The position numbers were made by a program, and so were the translations under genes. From the NCBI GenBank assembly GCA_047967505.1, contig CM106540.1: DNA of 64,000 bases; one strand, given 5' to 3'. The notes beneath the pieces are model-generated. The model did not search any database. It was not told the origin of the DNA and saw only the letters and a list, made by a program, of their open reading frames with translations. Positions 45,620 through 58,223 of this stretch are shown here, in pieces. The DNA is from Dipteris shenzhenensis. Its lineage: Eukaryota; Polypodiophyta; Polypodiopsida; Gleicheniales. The stretch's first letter is position 1; the number at the start of each line of letters is the position of its first letter.

Positions 45620-46895
45620 TAAGTTGGATAAACTTTAAATAATTAATACCAAAACATCTTAACCACTGTAAATCTTAAACTTTAAACATTTAATTCCTAA
45701 ACCCTAAACTCCTAAATAATAAATCCTAAACCCTAAATCCTAAACTCTAAATCCTAAACCCTAAACCCTAAATCCTAAACCCTAAATCCTAAATCCTAAA
45801 CTCTAAACCCTAAACCCTAACCCTAAATCCTAACCCTAAATCCTAAATCCTAAATCCTAAACCTAAACCCTAAACCCTAACCCTAAAATACAACGAAAAT
45901 TTAATGAAAATTTTTTTCTTTGTGCAACCCCCCAACCTATTGCACAAATTAAAAAAATTGCACAAATCAAGAATTTTCTTGATTTATGCAACATATTGAA
46001 TATACGGTTGGGGGTGCACCCCCAACCTATTGCTTGAGCAATAGGTTGGGAGATATTTCCAACCTGTTCCACAAGTCAAGAATTTTCTTAATTTGTGCAA
46101 CAGGTTGGGGGATATATCCAATCTATTGCACAAATCAAGAAAATTCCTTGATTTGTGCAACACATTGGATATACCTCCCAACCTGTTGTAAGAGGTTGGG
46201 GGATATATCCAATCTGTTGCACAAATCAATAATTTTGTTGACTTGTGCAACAGATTGGATATATCCCCCAACCTATTGCTCAAGCAACAGGTTGGGGGAT
46301 ATATACAACTTGTTCTACAAGTCAAGAATTTTCTCGATTTGTGCAATAGGTTGATATACCCCCCAACCTGTTCCACAAGTAAAGAATTTTCTTGATTTGT
46401 GCAACAGGTTGGACATATCCCCCACCATGTTGCTCAATCCAACTTGTTGAGAAATCAAGAAAATTCTTAACTTGTGGAATAGGTTGGATATATCCCCCAA
46501 CCTGTTGCTCAAGCAATAGGTTGGGGGTGCACCCCCAACCGTATATCCAATTTGTTGCACAAATCAAGAAAAATCTTGTTTTTTGTAATTTTCTTGATTT
46601 GTGCAATAGGTTGGATATATCACCCCAACCTGTTGCTTGAGCAACAGGTTGGGGTGATATATCCAACCTGTTGCACAAATCAAAAAAATTCATTAAATTT
46701 TGGTTGTATTTTAGGGTTAGGATTTAGGGTTTAGGGTTTAGGATTTAGGATTTAGGGTTTAGGGTTTAGGATTTAGAGTTTTGGATTCAGGGTTTAGGAT
46801 TTAGTGTTTAGGAGTTTAGGATTTAGGGATTAAATGTCTAAACTTTAGGATTTACGGTGGTTAAGATGCTTTGGTATTAATTGTTTAAAGTTTAT
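45620..46895. repeat. telomere-like palindrome, unit 1c
   Basis: CCCTAAA-type tract 45700-45890, central palindrome array 45930-46680, TTTAGGG-type tract 46713-46830, with the same outer arms as the other units. Confidence 0.85.
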
Positions 46896-47023
46896 GATGT
46901 AGAGTTCAAGTTTAATGCCTTCTTTGCTTGTTTAAATATAAAAGTTATTAAGTAATAATAAGCTCAATGATTATTTATTATGTCTTTTTTTGAGTTGCTA
47001 ATCTATTTTTGTACATAAAATAG

Positions 47024-47413
47024 GTATTCACCCTAACAAGGGATATGGATGTGGTGTTATATAAGAAGAATGAAGTGGTGGCTTTTGGACGAATTCATAG
47101 TCTTGATCTTATGAATGTGTGTCATTTCCAACGTTGTGGTGAGAGAAGATGTGTAGTGATAATCACCAACGTTGTAAATCCTGAAGTGCATTTAAAATAT
47201 CCACATGGAGAGTTTGAAACATTGGGAGATATCTTACAATGTGACATATTTGATATGCAAGCACACAAAATGCTTTGGGACCAAGACAAAATTGTTCCAA
47301 AGACATACTTTCAAGATATCAAGAAAACTTATTTTGAGGGGAAAAAAGTAGAGATGTTATCTTGCTCCGGAGAATTTTTAACAGTTAGGAGACTACTACT
47401 ATTATTATTATAG
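47024..47413 (+). pseudogene. C-terminal exon of a Transposase_24-type protein (unit 1c)
   Basis: VFTLTRDMDVVLY start after an AAATAG acceptor and EVVAFGRIHSLDL; a Glu replaces Asp in HLKYPHGEFETLGD. Open to 47413. Closest to the copy at 21724 (both IHSLDL). Confidence 0.5.
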
Positions 47414-48173
47414 TTATTGGATAGGAGCACCATGCACAAGTTTGGGAATTATAGCTTCATTAAGCCATATTTTTTTAAATTAGAGGTCACCACTTGACTT
47501 TTTAGCTTAATAAGGCCATATTTTGTATATAAGTGACCCATTTAGTGCTCTAATAAACCCAATTTTTGAGCTCACTAAGTGAAGTTGAGTGGAGAGGATA
47601 TGCTAAAAAAAAAAGTCCAAACCAGCAGAGAAAGTCCAAAAAATTTGAATAGTGTGTTTTTTGGGCTGCTTTCTTTGAAAAAGAGCAACCCCCAAACCCC
47701 TTTCATTGAAGAAAGGGGTCTTTGGGTCCTTTTTTTACCATGGCATGTAGACCTCTTTCTTCAATGAAAGGGATTTTCGGGCTGCTTTCTTGCAAAAAAA
47801 AGTAGCTTGAAAACGCCTTTCTTCAAAGAATGGGGTCTTTGGGCAAGAATGATTTTGCTCAAAAAATAGAAAGTCCCATTGTTAATTAAGCCCACTACAG
47901 AACCTGGTCATCAAAAGTTGAAAGGTTGAAAATTAGAGCACACCTACGCCATGCCAAATGCTGTCATACTTCCACTCCTAAAGTTCCACATACTATAGCC
48001 GCTTTGATAAGGCAGCATGACGATCGACCGGACATGCTTCATGCACTGGACCACCAAAATGCTCCCCTACTACCTAAAAGTTTTCATCCACTTTGCTGAC
48101 CGCTTTGTACGTCCGTTGCGCCTTACAATCCGCACACAATAGCCCTTCCATAAATATGATACCTAAATGTGGT

Positions 48174-48340
48174 GAATTGTGACATCGGTTTCCCCTTCAG
48201 ACCACACAGCTTATCCATGGTTGGCATTTGCATCTTTGACAAAACTCTATTTGCCACTTCTTGAGGAACTAGTACTTGTAGATAACGCGTGCTTTTTTGA
48301 GTGCAATGGGCAATTTCCAGCCGCCTTCCATCATTGCCCG
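48174..48340 (-). pseudogene. unrecognised conserved coding segment (unit 1c)
   Basis: Same minus-strand segment as at 22874-23040, with ANRVLSKMQMPTMDK and GLKGKPMSQF. By eye it differs by a handful of bases (for example TTGAGGAAC for CCGAGGAAC near 48260). Confidence 0.35.
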
Positions 48341-48726
48341 CATTTGCCCAAATCAGTCATTTTACATCATTTTGTGATCACCTCGAATGCATGATAGTTA
48401 ATTAACAGGTGAGGATCTATAGATCAATTTACAAATCTAGTCCACCCGTATCGGAGTAAACCGGGAATCTGATCTCTATGTTGCCTTGCAAGTTGCCATC
48501 TTGTCCACTTGCACACTTTGGAGAGGGATGCAAAAATCAAACACAATGCTGACCAGAAGTTACCTTCAAAAGTTGATCCATCAGATCATGACAGCGTTTG
48601 AATTGAGAGAACTAGGCCGTGGAGGAGATTATGACACTACTACACACGGATCCTATTGCGACGTTTACGTACCGACGTTTAGCGCCCGCTTAGCATTAAT
48701 CGTTGGTATGAAAAGCGGGTTTCGTA

Positions 48727-48846
48727 AATCGTCGCTATATAGCGATTGTTGCTGAAAGTCGCTATATAGCGACTTTTACAAAAGTCGCTATATAGTGACT
48801 TTTAAAAGTCGCTATATAGCGACACTGATACAAAATATTATAGCGA
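48727..48846. repeat. A-2 left subterminal repeats
   Basis: About four GTCGCTATATAGCGAC-type palindromes (some with AGTGAC) separated by TTTACAAAA or TTTAAAA spacers. The right-hand set is at 58225-58400. Presumed binding sites for the element's proteins, by analogy with other CACTA elements. Confidence 0.85.
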
Positions 48847-49020
48847 CGTTTTTACAGAGAGTTTTTTTTTTTTAATAGGCATTAAAAGTTAGTTTTTTCC
48901 AATGACAAAATTTTTTCAATTTTCATACATGTTTGAGCTCATAGAGAAGAAAAAAATGAGAGCATGTACATCAAGCCTTTGAAGCTCATATATTCATGTC
49001 CAAGTTTGAGATGAGAAAAA

Positions 49021-51188
49021 TCAAATAAGAGCATTTACATCAACTGTTTCATCTTGAGCCAAGTCTAAGGCACCAAGCAAGTCTATCTCCAACTCTATAC
49101 CGAGTTGATCTCCTATATCATCATCGTACTCTAGCATCGTACGTTCACCTAAAAGTATTTGATCATCTTCTTCAATAAAGCTTAAGTGTGGTGATTTATC
49201 TTGATGATTATTGTCTTCTTCATCAATATCGTGATCTCCATCCTCCTCCCGTGCGATGTCATTATGCGCATCTTCCTCTTGGCTCATATGGTGATCTACA
49301 TCTTCTTCGCTAGATTCATCAATTGGATCCGGCATTGGTAGTGGCATCTCCATATCCACATCTCGATCTTCAAAAATTTGCTTACTTCGTGGTGCAACTT
49401 GGATCACGTACCACCATCTTGGATTAGAACGATCCGGATGAAAAACCACCTATATTGAAGATGGGTGCCAAATGTCGTCAATTATATATATATCAATTGA
49501 ATTTAAAAACGAAAGCTTCGACTAATTAAATCATTAGTATGCACCTGCTCACAGTGCTCGGGAAGAACAAAAGTATCACTTTCATCGGTCCAATGTTTGG
49601 TGGAGTCTATTGCAAAGAGACCACTACTATCCTTTCTCACTGTCGCATGGGGACCGTTTTAAGTAGTTCTAAACCATTTTACATCAAGAATGAAAATAGT
49701 AAATCGTATGAAATTAATTTCATAGATGTCGCGTATGGTTCCACAATAATCCAACTGTGAGGAGAGAAGATTGGTATCCGAAGCACTTGCTCGACTATCT
49801 TGTGTGAAGTTAGCCATGACTCCACAATCATACATGACTCTCTTTGAATCGATGCGTTCCACGCGAAAATGTCGTTCATATGACCATAATGCACTGTAGT
49901 TTTTGTACTGTAAAAGAGCATCATTAAAACAATGAAGATGCACCTATTTTATAGCATATATTGCCACAAATAATTGCTTAATTACATCAAGAGATAGGAA
50001 ACTTACATGCACCATACATCCAGATGATAACTCCCGCTCGCGCTCGTTTATTGTCTCTCCATCACGTTCGGCTTTACGTAGAGCCAGTTGTAGCCAATCA
50101 AGTGACATGTGAGTAGGGAGAAGAGCCAGATCTCGTGGATATGGTTGTGATCACCTGTACATTACTCTGAATCTCGTCCTTGCATTTATTCTTTCTGCTT
50201 TGGCCACTTTATATCTCTCAATCCACTTCTGCATCTCAAGGCTATTGACGATACAAAAGTTATTGAATTTCTCCATTTGCTCTTCGCTCATCTTTCTTTC
50301 AATCCCTTTTCCTTGGGGAACCTTACATGGTACCCACTTGTAACAAGTCCTGCACGCGTGCATGAATGTGTTAGTACAAGACATGCGTGCAAAAGAGAGT
50401 AAAAAAAGCATAATCCCTCATTGTACATGTAAAGACACAACCATGTACCTACACACTCTCCATATCCAGGGTAGTCATGCATGGTCCACATCAAGATACC
50501 CCTGACCAAAATATCATTGGTATGTCTAGGAGCTCTGGAAATATCAAAGACCTGCACTTCTCTCCATAATATCTGTAACTCCTCTATCAAACGTGCCATG
50601 TACATGTCCATGTTTTTTGCCTTGTACTTTCCTGGCACAAGTAGTGCAAGCATGAGGTTTCCCTTTTTTATTGTTAGCCATGGTGGGATATTGTAATTCA
50701 CCACGACTATGGGCCATGTCGACCAAAATGTTGAGTGTAACCCGAAAGGATTCACGCCGTCCATGGCTAGCCCAAGATATAAGTTGCGTGGCTCCCTCAC
50801 AAAGTTCGGCCACTGATTATCTATGTGCTTCCAAGCTGCACAATCTGCGGGAATCCTCAATGTGTGATCAGTGGACCGATGAGATGCATGCCATGTCATC
50901 AACTCTGCTATGGATTTGCATCGAAACATGTGTTGTATTCTTGCAATGATGGGAAAGTGTCTTAAGACCTTTACCGGTATCCGCTCACCCTGCAAGTCAT
51001 CTCTATATCGTTGTTCCCCACACTTTGGACAACTAGCCAAATCTCCATGTTCACGACGAAAGAGAATACAATCATTACGGCAAGCATGGATGGTATCATA
51101 ATCCATACCCACCGTTGTTAGCATCTTTTTTGCTTCATCTCTTGATGCGGGCATGGTATTTGGTGCAGGCAACATCTTCTGGAGCAAC
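49021..51188 (-). pseudogene. TNP2-type CACTA transposase of A-2, internally deleted
   Basis: Minus-strand exons: 51188-50449 (catalytic region: IHACRNDCILFRREH, CPKCGEQRYRDD, VKVLRHFPI, NPFGLHS, GYGECVG), 50349-50007 (NNFCIVNSLEMQKW and PYPRDLALLP linker), 49907-49545 (DUF4216: RVERIDSKR, YCGTIRDIYEINF, LDVKWF) and 49452-49021 (WWYVIQVAPRSK, acidic C-terminus). Splice sites are good. Missing relative to the family: the N-terminal exons (MxxxCxC and PLFEGC parts), the region with the MHIFKN motif, and DUF4218. There are stops at 49659 in the DUF4216 exon and after VMYR at 50151. It is probably inactive; the core is cleaner than that of B-1. Confidence 0.88.
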
Positions 51189-51473
51189 CTATGACAAAGA
51201 CACTATCCAAATGATGATTCTCAAAACAAACAATATCCAAATAATGAGTCAAATTAATGCAAGGGCTAACCTCCCACTCGATTTTCCACTCCTCACCCTT
51301 CTCCTACCTCTTGTACTCCCTCTCTATCCTTTTCCCTCTTTGGTTTCTTGAAAGAAAGTTCTTCAAGGGGTGAGTTTGTTTCAACAATGTAGGTTGTTTG
51401 TTTGTTAGCTTTAGTTTTGTGAGTGTTTCTTCTTGTATTGCTAAACTTGTAAAGTCATTTTCATGCTTGTTTT

Positions 51474-51720
51474 CTCGGGGGGGTCACTCATCATATGTAA
51501 CCCTATCACGTGAGTTCAACAGAAGGATATTTTTAATTCCTAAAATTTACAGAAATAGATATACATAAGGGACTATTTAAAATAGTTTTGGAAAAAATTT
51601 ACAGATTTGTATAGAAAAGGGGTACATTTTATTAATGAAAAAATTTACAGATAAGGGATTTTAAATATAGGCCTTGAACGCATGTGATATAGAGGGTTTA
51701 TACATAGTGACCCCCCTGAG
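51474..51720. mobile_element. 247-base miniature inverted-repeat element, copy 1
   Basis: Ends CTCGGGGGGGTCACT and, reversed, CTCAGGGGGGTCACT: a 15-base terminal repeat with one mismatch. CTTGTTTT flanks both sides (51466-51473, 51721-51728), an 8-base duplication. The inside is AT-rich with no gene. The duplication length fits hAT (8) or Mutator-like (8-11) elements; the terminal sequence does not let me choose. It lies between the A-2 transposase and the ORF2 leader exon. Confidence 0.8.
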
Positions 51721-51938
51721 CTTGTTTTGAAAGGATTGAAACAAAAAATGAGATTTCAAGAAAGAAAGAAAACTCACCTTTTTTTTTTGTATTTCTCTTC
51801 CTTCTCTTTCTCCTTGTCTCCTCAATCTCCTCCTTTCCTTGTCTCCTCAATCTTCTCGATTCAAAAAGTTGCTTTTGTAATCTCCTCCTTCCACTAACAT
51901 CTTATTTGAAAAAATGGGTTGTTTTCTCTCTTTTGTAG

Positions 51939-51976
51939 GGCTACTCCACTACACCGAGCGAGACATACTTTTTCAG
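51939..51976 (+). other. probable leader exon of the A-2 ORF2 gene
   Basis: Counterpart of 179-216, with the same TTTTGTAG acceptor and CAG|GTAAGT donor. If joined to the acceptor ending at 56400, the leader intron would be 4.4 kb and contain the whole satellite and a miniature element. Confidence 0.45.
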
Positions 51977-52296
51977 GTAAGTGCTTCCTCTTTTTTCCAT
52001 TTATTATTTTTGTTATTTGCATTGACCTGCAGCTAGCTGTAGTGATGGGCGTAGGAACCCTCTCTTCCCCTCCCACTCTTTCCTTCTTCCCCCTTCTCTT
52101 ATTCTCCTTTTTACCCCTTCTCTTTTTTCCCTTTTCTCTTATTCTCTCTTTCCCCCTTCTCTCTTTCCCCCTCATCTCTTTTCCCTTCTCTCTTTCCTTT
52201 CCCTCTTATTCTCTATTTCCTTTCCCTCTTATTCTCTTATGCTTATGCTTCTCTCATTCCCCCTTCTCTCTTTCCCCCTTCTCTATTTCCCCCTTC

Positions 52297-55200
52297 TCTC
52301 ATTCGCATAAGCTCATGCTCATGCATGAGCATAAGCATGAGCTTATGCTTATGCTAATGCTTAAGCATAAGCATAAGGTCATGCTTATGCTCATGCATGA
52401 GCATGAGCTTATGCTTAAGTTTCCCCCTTCTTTATGCTTCTATTTCCGCATGAGCATAAGCATGAGCTTATGCTTATGGTCATGCATCAGCATGAGCTTA
52501 TGCTTAAGTTTCCTCATGAGCTCATGCTTATGTGTGAGCTTATGCGGAAATAGAGAATGAGTGCTTCTCTCATTCTCTATTTCCGCATAAGCTCCTTCTC
52601 TTTTTCCGCATGAGCATAGGCATGAGCTTATGCTTATGCTTATGCTTAAGCATAAGCATAAGCATAAGCTCATGCTTATGCTCATGCATGAGCATGAGCT
52701 TATGCTTAAGTTTCCGCATAAGCTCATGCTTATGCGTGAGCTTATGCGGAAATAGAGAATGAGAGAAGCTTATGCTTCTCTCATTCTCTATTTCTGCATA
52801 AGCTCCTTCTCTTTTTCCACATGAGCATAAGCATAAGTTTCCCCCTTCTCTATTTCCCCCTTCTCTCATTCGCATAAGCTCATGCTCATGCATGAGCATA
52901 AGCATGAGCTTATGCTTATGCTAATGCTTAAGCATAAGTATAAGCATAAGCATAAGCTCATGCTTATGCTCATGCATGAGCATGAGCTTATGCTTAAGTT
53001 TCCCCCTTCTTTATGCTTCTATTTCTGCATGAGCATAAGCATGAGCTTATGCTTAAGCATAAGCATAAGCATAAGCTTATGTTTATGCTCATGCATGAGC
53101 ATGAGCTTATGCTTAAGTTTTCGTATGAGCTCATGCTTATGCGTGAGCTTATGCGAAAATAGAGAATGAAAGAAGCTTATGCGGAAACTCATTCTCTATT
53201 TCCGCATAAGCTCCTTCTCTTTTTCCGCATGAGCATAAGCATAAGCTTATGCTCATGCATGAGCATGAGCTTATGCTTAAGTTTCTGCATAAGCTCATGC
53301 ATGAGCTTATGCGGAAATAGAGAATGAGAGAAGCTTATGCTTCTCTCATTCTCTATTTCCGCATAAGCTCCTTCTCTTTTTCCGCATGAGCATAAGCATA
53401 AGTTTCCCCCTTCTCTATTTCCCCCTTCTCTCATTTGCATAAGCTCATGCTCATGCATGAGCATAAGCATGAGCTTATGCTTATGCTAATGCTTAAGCAT
53501 AAGCATAAGCATAAGCATAAGCTCATGCTTATGCTCATGCATGAGGATGAGGTTATGCTTAAGTTTCCCCCTTCTTTATGCTTCTATTTCCGCATGAGCA
53601 TAAGCATGAGCTTATGCTCATGCATGAGCATGAGCTTATGCTTAAGTTTCCGCATGAGCTCATGCTTATGCGTGAGCTTATGCGGAAATAGAGAATGAGA
53701 GAAGCTTATGCTTCTCTCATTCTCTATTTTCGCATAAGCTCCTTCTCTTTTTTCGCATGAGCATAAGCATAAGCTTATGCTTAAGCATAAGCATAAGCAT
53801 AAGCTCTTGCTTATGCTCATGCATGAGCATGAGCTTATGCTTAAGTTTCCACATAAGCTCATGCTTATGCGGAAATAGAGAATGAGAGAAGCTTATGCTT
53901 CTCTCATTCTCTATTTCCGCATAAGCTCCTTCTCTTTTTCTGCATGAGCATAAGCATAAGTTTCCCCCTTCTCTATTTCCCCCTTCTCTCATTCGCATAA
54001 GCTCATGCTCATGCATGAGCATAAGCATGAGCTTATGCTAATGCTTAAGCATAAGCATTAGCATGGGCTTATGCTAATGCTTATGCTTGAGCATAAGCAT
54101 GAGCTTATGCTTATGCTTATGCTTAAGCATAAGCATAAGCATAAGCTTATGCTTATGCTCATGCATGAGCATGAGCTTATGCTTAAGTTTCCGCATGAGC
54201 TCATGCTTATGCATGAGCTTATGCGGAAATAGAGAATGAGAGAAGCATAAGCTCATTCTCTATTTCCGCATAAGCTCCTTCTCTTTTTCCGCATGAGCAT
54301 AAGCATGAGCTTATGGTTATGCTTATGCTCATGCATGAGCATGAGCTTATGCTTAAGTTTTCGCATAAGCTCATGCTTATGCGTGAGCTTATGGGGAAAT
54401 AGAGAATGAGAGAAGCTTATGCTTCTCTCATTCTCTATTTCCGCATAAGCTCCTTCTCTTTTTCCGCATGAGCATAAGCATGAGCTTATGCTCATGCATG
54501 AGCATGAGCTTATGCTTAAGTTTCCGCATAAGCTCATGCTTATGCATGAGCTTATGCAGAAATAGAGAATGAGAGAAGCTTATGCGGAAACTCATTCTCT
54601 ATTTCCGCATAAGCTCCTTCTCTTTTTCCGCATGAGCATAAGCATGAGCTTATGCTTATGCTTATGCTTATGCATAAGCATAAGCATAAGCTCATGCTTA
54701 TGCTCATGCATGAGCATGAGCTTATGCATAAGTTTCCCCCTTCTCTCATTCCCCCTTCTCTATTTCCCCCTTCTCTCATTCGCATAAGCTCATGCTCATG
54801 CGGAAATAGAGAATGAGAGAAGCATATGCTCATGCTTATGCTTCTCTCATTCTCTATTTCTGCATAAGCTCCTTCTCTTTTTTCGCATGAGCATAAGCAT
54901 GAGCTTATACTTATGCTTATGCTTATGCTCATGCATGAGCATGAGCTTATGCTTAAGTTTCCGCATAAGCTCATGCTTATGCATGAGCTTATGCGGAAAT
55001 AGAGAATGAGAGAAGCTTATGCGGAAACTCATTCTCTATTTCTGCATAAGCTCCTTCTCTTTTTCCGCATGAGCATAAGCATGAGCTTATGCTTATGCTC
55101 ATGCATGAGCATGAGCTTATGCTTAAGTTTCCGCATAAGCTCATGCTTATGCATGAGCTTATGCGGAAATAGAGAATGAGAGAAGCTTATGCAGAAATCA

Positions 55201-56220
55201 TTCTCTATTTCCGCATAAGCTCCTTCTCTATTTCCGATGCTTATGGTTAAGCATAAGCTGGGGGGGGGTCACTCATCATATGTAACCCTATCACGTGAGT
55301 TCAACAGAAGGATTTTTTTTATTTCTAAAATTTACAGAAATAAATATACATAAGGGACTATTTAAAATAGTTTTGGAAAAAATTTATAGATTTGTATAGA
55401 AAAGGGGTACATTTTATTGATGAAATTTTTTACAGATAAGGGACTTTAAATATAGACCTTCAATGCACGTGATATAGAGGGTTTATACATAGTGACCCCC
55501 CCGAAAGCATAAGCATAAGCATAAGCTCATGCTTATGCTCATGCATGAGCATGAGCTTATGCTTAAGTTTCTGCATAAGCTCATGCTTATGCATGAGCTT
55601 ATGCGGAAATAGAGAATGAGAGAAGCTTATGCGGAAACTCATTCTCTATTTCCGCATAAGCTCCTTCTCTTTTTCCGCATGAGCATAAGCATGAGCTTAT
55701 GCTTAAGCAGCATAAGCATAAGCATAAGCTTATGCTTATGCTCATGCATGAGCATGAGCTTATGCTTAAGTTTCCGCATAAGCTCATGCTTATGCATGAG
55801 CTTATGCGGAAATAGAGCTTATGCGGAAACTCATTCTCTATTTCCGCATAAGCTCCTTCTCTATTTCCGATGCTTATGCTTAAGCATAAGCATAAGCATA
55901 AGCTCATGCTTATGCTCATGCATGAGCATGAGCTTATGCTTAAGTTTTCGCATAAGCTCATGCATAAGCGTGAGCTTATGCGGAAATAGAGAATGAGAGA
56001 AGGATAAGCTCATTCTCTATTTCCGCATAAGCTCATTCTCTATTTCCCACTCTATTTCCCCCTTCTCTATTTCTCTCCTTCTCTATTTCTGCATAAGCTC
56101 ATGCTTATGCTTATGCAGAAATAGAGAAGGAGAGAAGCATAATAGATAAGCTTATGCTTCTCTCCTTCTCTATCTCTGCATAAGCTCATTCTCTATTTCT
56201 GCATAAGCTTATGCTTATGC
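52297..56220. repeat. family A satellite in A-2
   Basis: About 3.9 kb of CATAAG/CTTATG repeats with the same higher-order unit as in A-1 but about twice as long, interrupted at 55258-55504 by a miniature element. TTCCCCCTTCTC tracts flank it (52060-52296, 56221-56330) and also recur inside at 52420, 52835, 53405, 53960 and 54735. No genes; long frames in it are repeat by-products. Confidence 0.9.
55258..55504. mobile_element. miniature inverted-repeat element, copy 2
   Basis: Begins G-run then TCACTCATCATATG and ends ATACATAGTGAC then C-run; the inside matches copy 1 (51474-51720) with a few changes. AAGCATAAG on both sides (55249-55257, 55505-55513) may be the target duplication, but the host is itself a CATAAG repeat, so this is not conclusive. 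Confidence 0.8.
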
Positions 56221-56402
56221 TTCTCTCATTCCCCCTCATCTCTTTCCCCTTCTCTATTTCCCCCTTCTCTCATTCTCTATTTCCTCATTCTCATTCTTTT
56301 CTTTCCTTTCCCTCTTCTTTCTTCTTGCCTATGCCTATGCCTATGCCTATGCTTATGTTTGTTTTTTTGTTTTCTGTTTTCGTGTTTGTGTCTATGTTAG
56401 AC

Positions 56403-57954
56403 ATGGGATCATGTCGCTCATCCGACGAGTATGGACAGCCTCGCAGGAGGAGAGCTTATGATCTATATGCTCCAGAGGACTTTGATTTCTCTCAGGCGAC
56501 TACCCCGAGGACTACCCCTGGTTCGACTCCTCTTGGACCTAGCACTATGAATACCCCTGGTCCGACCCCTCTTCCATGTAGCACTGTGACTACCCCTCGG
56601 GGAACTCCTTTGCTAGCCGCGCATGGCTTTGCGGGGAGTCCTGACGAGTTTGTAGCGCAAATGAGCGATGAGGAGGCAGCGAGATTCTTCTCTCTACTCT
56701 CTCAGAGGACCTCAGCAATTCCTTCCCCTATACCGACGGGTGGATGTATTGCCCAGCCATCCCCTCGCGCCCCTTCGACCGTGGGATCAGCACCTGTGCA
56801 TGCCTCTCGCTAGGGAAGGAAGAGTAGGACGAGCGGCTCATGTTGTGCTGACTTGGGAGATGTAGACGAGTCAGCACACTCATGCTCCTTTAGGTCTCCA
56901 CTTGGTCTGGAGACACAGTATCAGTCAGGTCCCTTTCCCTCTCCTACTCCCACTGCTACTCGTCGCTCCGTAAGCGCACGCACAGCTTCCACTCCTTCAG
57001 ACTCTGCTATCGTCAGTCCCCCTTACTCATCAAGGGATCTCTCCTATCAAATCACATCTGCCGGAGAGATAATAGAAGATAAAAAGGGCAAAGCAGTGAT
57101 GGCCGCCATGAGGAGGTTGATGAGTCATCACTTCAAGAGCGGCATAAATACCGATTGGTGGTATCAAGATGCCCAAAAGAAGTAGGCGGTGATCGATGAG
57201 TTAAAACAAAGATATACTAATCCGCCAAATGTGGAGTTTAATGACGATTATATGCGAGAGCACATGGGTTTTGTCCTGAAGCATCGTAGATCAACCTTGC
57301 GTACTTCCATTACAAAGGGGTTGGCTAAACCCAGCTGGGCAGACAAAGCTGATTGGAAGTACTTCAAGAAGCAACATAGGGACCATCCCAAAATGTTCGA
57401 GGGTCAGAGGAGGGCTGCAAAGAGATGGTTGGATGTCGTAGGTACTTCGCACTTTGGTGCAGGCAGACGGTATGCGTTCGAGGCAACCGTGGTAAGTCTA
57501 CTTCTTCCCATTTAATGTATTGTTCTATTTGTCTTACTTACATATTACATGCACTTTAACTAACTCTAACTCTCGTAAATTGGATCCACAACAAGCTGCG
57601 ATGGGTCATCTTCCTACAGATGCAGAGACGCGACGCACATTTCGGATAGGAACAAAGCCGTGGTTCATTGAGCGAGAGGCAATGGGAGCGACGGTCGATT
57701 GGGCTGAGGTGGCTACTCGCACGGTATAAGTTTACTCCTACTTGTAATATCACTTTTTAATTTAAGTTCCAATCTAATTTTTGATTTATATGGTTCACTC
57801 TTAGGGTCAAAGCTCAACCGTCCCATCATCAGAGGCGAGCGATCAACAGGGCCAAGGATCGGACGCAGGTGGCGAGGACGAGGGAGAAGACACAGGTGTT
57901 GAGGACCAAGGAATAGGCCAACAAGATGAAGATGATTCGGATTCGGATGAGTAG
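56403..57954 (+). pseudogene. Transposase_24-like ORF2 of A-2, two stops and a lost splice site
   Basis: Exon 1 is 56403-57491 (MGSCRSSDEYG start, as in A-1). TAG codons replace sense codons at 56811 and 57183, both positions open in A-1. The exon 2 acceptor is ACAA where A-1 has ACAG, so exon 2 (near 57593-57723) would not be joined normally. Exon 3 (57805-57954) is intact and ends in EDEGEDTGVED, then DEDDSDSDE and TAG, the acidic tail that A-1 lost. Each of the two copies is therefore intact where the other is broken. Transposase_24-type partner of TNP2; exact role unknown. Confidence 0.78.
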
Positions 57955-58149
57955 TGGTAGTAGCATTTTGTATATCCGCTCGTTTGAGCAATTTTGTATC
58001 GCCCTTTCGACAGGGTAATTTTGTTACAAACACTATTGTATATGTCCGACATGTATATGCATTTGTTACTCATCATTTCACAAGAATAATTTTGTATCAC
58101 CCTGCAAGCAAGGGAAATTTTGTTATAAAAAGCTTTCTTTTGTAATTAC

Positions 58150-58223
58150 AAAAAAAAAAAGGATTAGTGGGGCTAAACAGGGCCAAAAGGAAGCCCTGTT
58201 TATCCCCACTAACCCTTTTTTTT
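58150..58223. repeat. hairpin in the A-2 3' region
   Basis: Same GGATTAGTGGGGCTAAACAG hairpin as 4441-4509, with two changes in the right arm (TTTATCCCC for TTTAGCCCC, AACCC for AATCC). It is followed by the right subterminal repeats (58225-58400). Confidence 0.7.

Larger units (their letters stand above)
45336..48634 (+). mobile_element. family C unit 1c, left of the A-2 insertion
   Basis: Nearly the same as 20059-23334. It is cut at GGAGGAGATTATGA (48634) by A-2 and continues at 58474. It holds the palindrome, the Transposase_24-type exon, hairpins 47640-47840 and the reversed unrecognised segment (48174-48340). Confidence 0.65.

Noticed and set aside
51919-52560. A 213-codon plus-strand frame covering the leader exon of A-2
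   Set aside because: It runs through the leader exon borders, pyrimidine tracts and satellite; A-1 breaks it. It is a by-product of low complexity.
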